Source: Glandiceps talaboti
Taxonomy: Eukaryota > Hemichordata > Enteropneusta > Spengelidae
DNA: 64,000 nt
Direction: 5' to 3'
NCBI RefSeq assembly: GCF_964340395.1
Contig: NC_135565.1
Span: forward strand, 8,233,242 to 8,297,241
Position 1 is the first letter of the stretch. Each line of letters begins with the position of its first letter. The translations under genes were made by a program, and so were the position numbers. The notes beneath the pieces are model-generated. The model was given only the letters and a program-made list of their open reading frames with translations. It had not been told where the DNA came from and made no database searches. Shown in pieces: positions 58,412 through 64,000 of this stretch.

Positions 58412-61400
58412 TGGTATTGCTCCACAGGTGGCTCTAACATACATACATGACATGACAACCAGTAGTGGTGTTTTTACTTCAATGATACAGATAGTAGCAA
58501 TGGTCACTCTGTAGAACTTGTATTCCTTTCAACAATTATATTGTAATTTTCGAGAAGAGATTTCACAGAAACTCTCGGAACTTAGGTGGATTGTAGGTAT
58601 CTGCTACCCCAAACAAAAATGTAAATTTCTGTATCTGTATAGTTGAGGTACAAAACATCAATCCTGGCTGTCACGTACTAGACGCAACCACTCACACTTT
58701 TAAGACATTTCCACTTTAAATCATTTCACCTGCAACAGAGCAGTACCTGTAGCTCAATAAAAATCTTACTAACATTGCCTACGTGTCATCGCCTAGCTTA
58801 AAAATTCTTCATAACATGTACCAATAAGAATTTTTATAAGCCAGATGACATATTGGCAATGTTAGTATTAGCAGATGATGTGATGTTTGTTAAGGACACA
58901 ACTATCACGGAGGGGAAGGTATTTGGGGGTGGAAGGGAATCACTATATTTCATGCAAGTGTTAGGGGAGGGCGAGTATTTTTTGTGCAATGATAGTTTTG
59001 ATTTCAGATATTCCAATGACAGATGAGGGTTAAGGGCCAGTAATCTTTGTGCAAAGTCTTGGAGAGGGTCACTCTTTTTCATTCACCGAGCTTCTGAAAA
59101 AAAAACCCAACCCCCTTCCCACACATAAGCTAAGCACACTAGACAACATAACAACAGCTGTTATCTGAGTGAGTGAGAGATGCGTTTTGATAAACAATTG
59201 TTTATTTTCAGCACTATTACAAAATACATGGCGACATATGCTATTACAATCAGTAAGTATGTTTCCATGACAACCTTAGTTTACGATAATGGAAACAACA
59301 TTCATGTCACCTTAATCTCAATTGAAGAATGAACAATTCAATAAAATAGTTTTCGTCTAAATAGAAGTATATTTTTATTGGGGGTGTTGAACTAAACAGT
59401 ATCAGGAAATTGCAGGTATCAAAACATGACTGGTACAAAATAAAGTGAGGCAAGCAATGCTTACAATACATAGAAACAAGGCTTAGTACAAAAAAATTGA
59501 CATTTCCATGGATTCATATACCAATAGTTATCAGAAATACTCCAAGAATACTTAAATGTATAACATATCAGTTACTCATACAAGTCAAAATACAGTTTTC
59601 AGAATGAGTTCAGACAACAAAACGTGGACAACATCTGACATCAAATAGAGAATTAGCCATACTTTTCTGATTGAAATGTTGTAACTCACTATGGTGTCTC
59701 AGGAATGCTCCGGGGAAAAAACTTTTCGCAATTTAGATATGCACGGTAGGCGAGTTTTTAGTATGACACCAAATATGTGGATATCTGACATCAAACAGAG
59801 AATTAGCCATACTTTTCCCCCAATCATATTTTCTAACTAGCTGTGATACTTTGTGAGACGTACTCCAGCAAACACGAACATATTACAAATAAGAATCAGA
59901 ATAGACAGTTTTAAGTATGAGTTTTGACAACAAGTAAATGAACATCTGACATCAGAGTTAACCAACTTTACCAATGGGCAGCTTGCAATCCAAACTGAGC
60001 ATGCCCAGATGCAAAGGATTATGGGATTAACTGGTGTTACTGTAATACCTCTATTCTGGGGGTGATTGGAAGGATAGCCCTCCAGTAGCAGGGGTCTGGG
60101 TAACAAACACTAGATTATCTGTAGTTACAAACAACATGACACTGGGTACAACAGTTATTGATTTATCATGTTTTTTTTATCACAGTATTCCCAGAATGCA
60201 CCATTCAAGATGGCAGCTTTGAAAGTTAACTATAATTTGCTCTATAAACTCACTCGTACAATGTGTTCTGTATTGTGCAATCATGTCAAAGGACATCTAT
60301 CACTACACATGTAACTGCCATATTTGATCTTTTTCTCGAGTTTTATCACTGCCAACATAAATTGACAAAGTTAACCAGACAAAACTATACAATTTAAGAT
60401 GACATGACATGATTTACAAGTCCTGGTCCACTTTAAAGAGTGATCAACTCACTTTACAGATGACAAGAAAAATACCATTCTACTTAGCCTACGACAGTAA
60501 ATACTTCCTTCCAAATACACCCAAGTGTTGCTGTTTACAAATTACAAATTTCTTGACTAGTAAGTAAAAAAAAAAATGACAATCAAGTGTAAACTGCAAT
60601 AAGTTAGACGTGACGTGATAAAAAGTACAGATATAATAACAAAGCTGACCTAAGTACTGTCATACTTTGTGTGGTTTCTACTTTTCTGGAATATTCTATG
60701 CCAAATAAAAGTAGTTTTTCAAGCTAGTTTGCCGCAATTTAAATTCAATGGTAACAATCAGAAAGAAATCTGGTTATATTTATTCAGTTCCTGATGTTCT
60801 AGGTGTTATCACCCCCCCCCCCCCCCACCAATTAGTCGATTCGTTGAAGTTTGGTAACACTGCTAGAAATACAGATATTTCAATACAGCGCGATATTTAG
60901 CATAAACCCCCCCCCCCCCCCATTCATTGAGTAGTTGGCCCCTTTTGAAGTTTACTAACGATGAGTGAAAGAGAAATGTTGACATCATGTATTCAGTTCC
61001 AGATGTATTACTTTGACCCCCCCCTCCCCCTCCCCCCATTTCACAGTGGTTTCCATCCCAAGATATTTTGAAATCAAACAATGAATTTTTTGTTATGCAA
61101 ATATTCACTGAGGCATGTCACGGGTCTGAAATGTGGCATTGTTACTGGTCAGCTTGTTGCTAGTCTAAAACCTACATTCTGTTAAGGTGTAACAAAAGAA
61201 CAATAGAATACCTGTGTAAATTTACACAGGTTCGTCTTCGCTGTGATACATGAGATTTTGTTCGCAAATACGCAATGGTGTAATCGCTGTAACTAAGAGC
61301 TGCAGACGTTCACCTGCGTTTCCATGACCTGTGACCTCGTACGGGCACTTCTAACTCCATCATTCTGAGTGAATAAAAGAGGTCAACAAAAGTTCCGAAA

Positions 61401-61835
61401 ACAGATATGCAGCTTTTAATCTAGACTATCCTCTCCCCCACCCCAAGCCCCTCACCCCTCCTAATTGCCAGTATCAAGGTTTGAATTGTACCCTCCCCCC
61501 TAACCTGTCGGTATAAATGTTTGAAATGTAACATATCCCCCTACCCCTTCAATAATGTTATCTATCCCCTTCCTGTTATAAATCATTTCGAGCAAATGCA
61601 TGTATTTGTGCATATTAATAAAGCTAGTTCTGATAAATGCTAAAAATTCATTACTATGGTAACAATGAAATGGATTACTGTCAAACATGTCCCTTTAAAT
61701 TGGGTCAAGTACAGGGAATATTAAACCACTCCATCCATAGAAGGAATGCCTAACTTCATGTATCTCCCCATGTGGCTGAGTATGTCTGTGTCCATCTGTC
61801 TCCCCATGTAGGTAGGTAGGTGGCGCTATCTACAT
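58412..61835. other. Region between the convergent genes
   Basis: It would include the 3' UTR of the minus-strand gene. A phrase CATCTGACATCAAAYAGAGA, ATTAGCCATACTTTT recurs at 59632 and 59781. C runs lie at 60812-60826, 60907-60921 and around 61018-61036. No exon supported. Confidence 0.4.
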
Positions 61836-61919
61836 CTATCGCATGTGGTAGTTGATGTTCTCTTTCATCTGACAAAGCTCTCCTTGGAAGTCGACGTCTA
61901 TCGTGAAATCTAAATCTCT
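61836..61919 (-). CDS. Probable last coding exon of a convergent gene, product unknown
   Basis: On the minus strand a strong acceptor (CTTCACTTACAG) is followed by 27 codons and a TAG stop. The peptide begins RDLDFTIDVDFQGELCQMKE and ends NINYHMR. It is acidic then amphipathic and has no low complexity, which sets it apart from the repeat-derived frames around it. I do not recognise the family. It would be the 3' terminal exon of a gene that continues past the right edge and converges on tetraspanin 2. No upstream exon was found between 61920 and 64000. Confidence 0.5.
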   Translation of the reverse strand, partial: RDLDFTIDVDFQGELCQMKENINYHMR

Positions 61920-62039
61920 CTGTAAGTGAAGAGAAAAGCAGAGAAAACAAAAATTAGACTCGTGACATCGTCCAAGTCATTGTCAACATATCTGTATCGA
62001 GCGCTCACAATAGAACAAACCATTGTAACGAGTATGTAA

Positions 62040-62129
62040 CAAGTGCTAACCAAAGGACAAACGATAGTAAACGTAACAGCCAAAAAAGAAATCGCGCTGT
62101 GTACACTACATCAGACTTTAATCAGATTG
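62040..62129. mobile_element. Solo right end of the CAATCTGATT element family
   Basis: GTGTACACTACATCAGACTT then TAATCAGATTG resembles the right end of the element at 62967-63453, including the upstream AAAAGAAAT-CGCTGTGTAC part. No matching left end was found nearby, so it is a fragment. Confidence 0.55.
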
Positions 62130-62966
62130 AGTACATGTATGCATATAAACAGCCTTCACCCGCGTTCAACAGCCCTCCTAATCCCTGCCACTCCCCCACA
62201 CACAATGTATTGAAAAACATGGCAGACACTCGTGTATACTCCCTCCCATCACATATTAATGTAACAGCAACAGAATTGATTACGACTACCATAATGATAA
62301 CAAGAGGCAAATATTGACAGTATTTCATGCCTCACAATATCATGCTCCTAATCTTGGCACTGTCATAAAATATCTAACCCACTTTTGTACTAAAAATACA
62401 ACATTGGACATTGTAAATACATAGATACATATTTCTGTTGATATATAGATACACATGTCACATAAAAAATCACAGCCCATTGCAAAGTAGTGTTCACTTG
62501 CTCTGTTGATACAGCCATGCAGAAACTAGTGAGAAACTGCATACATGTATGTCACACTTTTAAGATAGCGCGACCACATTTTCTTGCTACATTTTGTCTG
62601 AATGAAATAAACCATTAAAACCATAGCAACTAGACGCAGACATGTGGGTGCCAATGTTCTGAGGTCTGCATTTCTTGTCTGCAAAGTGGTACATTAGTTC
62701 ATTTCATTCAATATTGCAAAAAATTATTTGTTCAATATTGGTGTTATCTTTCAAGTGTAGCACGTGCAGCTTTTGTTATTGGTTTTCAGCATGGTTGTAT
62801 CAAACAGAGCCAGTAAACACTAACATGAAATGAGCTGTAAATACCAAACACCGGAAACAAGTTGCTTGGACATCAACAATGTGACTCTATTAGACATACA
62901 GAAATAGTTTGACAAAGAGACACAGCTTTGATATTGGAGAGATATGAGAAGACATTGAACTTGGAG

Positions 62967-63453
62967 CAATCTGATTTAAAATCTGATGTAGTATTCTCCG
63001 GTGTGATTTCTTTTGTTTACTGTCATTAGTTCTTTTGTGAGTGCCTATTACCTACATTTGTACATCTGTAAATCTGACACAATACCATAGGTTTTCCTGA
63101 ACCCAATCTCGTACTTAAGAGTAGCCAACCAGAATCTTAGAGAGTCTTACAAAATAACACTCAACATTTGAAATTGAAAGAAAGAGAACCCCCAAAAATT
63201 ATGATAACATCGTTGTATGCGCCTTGTGCTCGAGCTCTTTTCAAACAGAGCGCTCTGAAGTATGTACCCGTATGTTTTGGCACATTATGTGTTCTCATTC
63301 ATTGGGTAAATTCACTGAGCTCTCGTGTGGTTTGAGAAAACCTATGGTAATGTCAGCTGTAGGTATTGGGTGCTCACAAAGAACAAATGATATAAATGTA
63401 AGAGCTTAAAAGAAATTATGCTGAGTACACAACATCGGAGTTTAATCAGATTA
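62967..63453. mobile_element. 487-bp TIR element with 9-bp duplication (MULE-like)
   Basis: Left end CAATCTGATTTAAAATCTGA, right end inverse of TAATCTGATTAAACTCCGAT, related to the hairpin MITE at 15741. Flanked by AACTTGGAG on both sides (62958-62966, 63454-63462), a perfect 9-bp duplication. No transposase frame. Confidence 0.78.
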
Positions 63454-63462
63454 AACTTGGAG

Positions 63463-64000
63463 AAACAACTGACAACAGAGACGCCGGTTAGGGAATTTAG
63501 CATGACACATTAGAAATACATTCCTTGATACTTTGAACACAGGAAAAGCAGCTACGAAAGACTACGAATACACCGTTTGATACTGGCAATGAAGGCATAA
63601 CAGATGGAAAAGAACACAGAAGACAGACAGACAGACAACACAGAAATAAGATGAAATTCCACCAGGAAATATTGTCAGCAGTGGTGTGACAGCAGAACCA
63701 AACAGTGAACTGCAAAATGACATACATGTACACAATTTGTATACCGCATACAAGACACACACTGTAATAACTCACCATGTAACTAAACACTGGTAATGCA
63801 TGTACACCACAATGGACAAAGTAACGACAGAACCAGACACACACACACAACTTACACGCTGTGTGGAAGAGACACGATGTCAACTCACCATATAACTAAA
63901 TATGGCTACTTGATACAAACAAACCCAACACTACTACATCGCCGTAATTTTTATTGAAGAGTGACACACAATTTGACAACTAATTCAACACATTTTGACT
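63463..64000. other. Right edge, no gene seen
   Basis: Presumed intron or upstream sequence of the minus-strand gene. Two similar blocks (ACTCACCATRTAACTAAA) occur at 63769 and 63884. No exon supported. Confidence 0.4.

Overview
This window looks like eukaryotic, specifically animal, nuclear DNA. It is AT-rich, its genes are split by long introns with GT-AG boundaries, and tandem repeats and small transposons fill most of the space. Nothing bacterial, viral or CRISPR-like is visible. The species cannot be fixed from sequence alone. Frequent TACATGTA and GCGCCCTCTA words, tRNA-derived SINEs and the minisatellite load suggest a marine invertebrate such as a hemichordate, cephalochordate or mollusc; this is a weak inference.

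Two plus-strand genes can be rebuilt exon by exon. Both encode four-pass tetraspanins. Tetraspanin 1 has seven coding exons at 10676-29779 (264 residues) and tetraspanin 2 has seven coding positions at 41790-54777 (249 residues). Every intron is phase 0. Exons 2, 3 and 6 have the same lengths in both genes (192, 75 and 84 nt), so they are old tandem paralogues (about 30% identity over exon 2). In tetraspanin 2 the fourth position is occupied by two homologous 99-nt exons, 82 nt apart, which look like mutually exclusive alternatives. They swap the first part of the large extracellular loop. Coding exon 1 of the same gene ends inside a 31-bp minisatellite of 35 units, so its splice donor is copied 33 further times in intact form.

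Layout: 1-2300, possible last exons of an upstream membrane-protein gene and a 48-bp minisatellite. 2300-10600, intergenic with pentanucleotide and tetranucleotide satellites and a 380-bp TIR element. 10676-29779, tetraspanin 1; its introns hold a 37-bp minisatellite split by a hairpin MITE, a 68-bp minisatellite with a 10-unit higher-order repeat, an array of RFX-like half-sites, a SINE, a 3.8-kb 45-bp minisatellite and an array of octamer motifs. 29780-41789, intergenic with NFI-like palindromes, four TIR elements with recognisable target duplications and a SINE. 41790-54777, tetraspanin 2; its introns hold the donor minisatellite, CTGT and GA microsatellites and a CRE-like array. 54778-61835, 3' region with a further minisatellite. 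61836-61919, probable last coding exon of a convergent minus-strand gene whose remaining exons lie beyond the right edge. 62967-63453, a TIR element related to the hairpin MITE.

The tetraspanins would act at the plasma membrane or endosomes as organisers of partner proteins. Most of the remaining sequence is repeat-derived.
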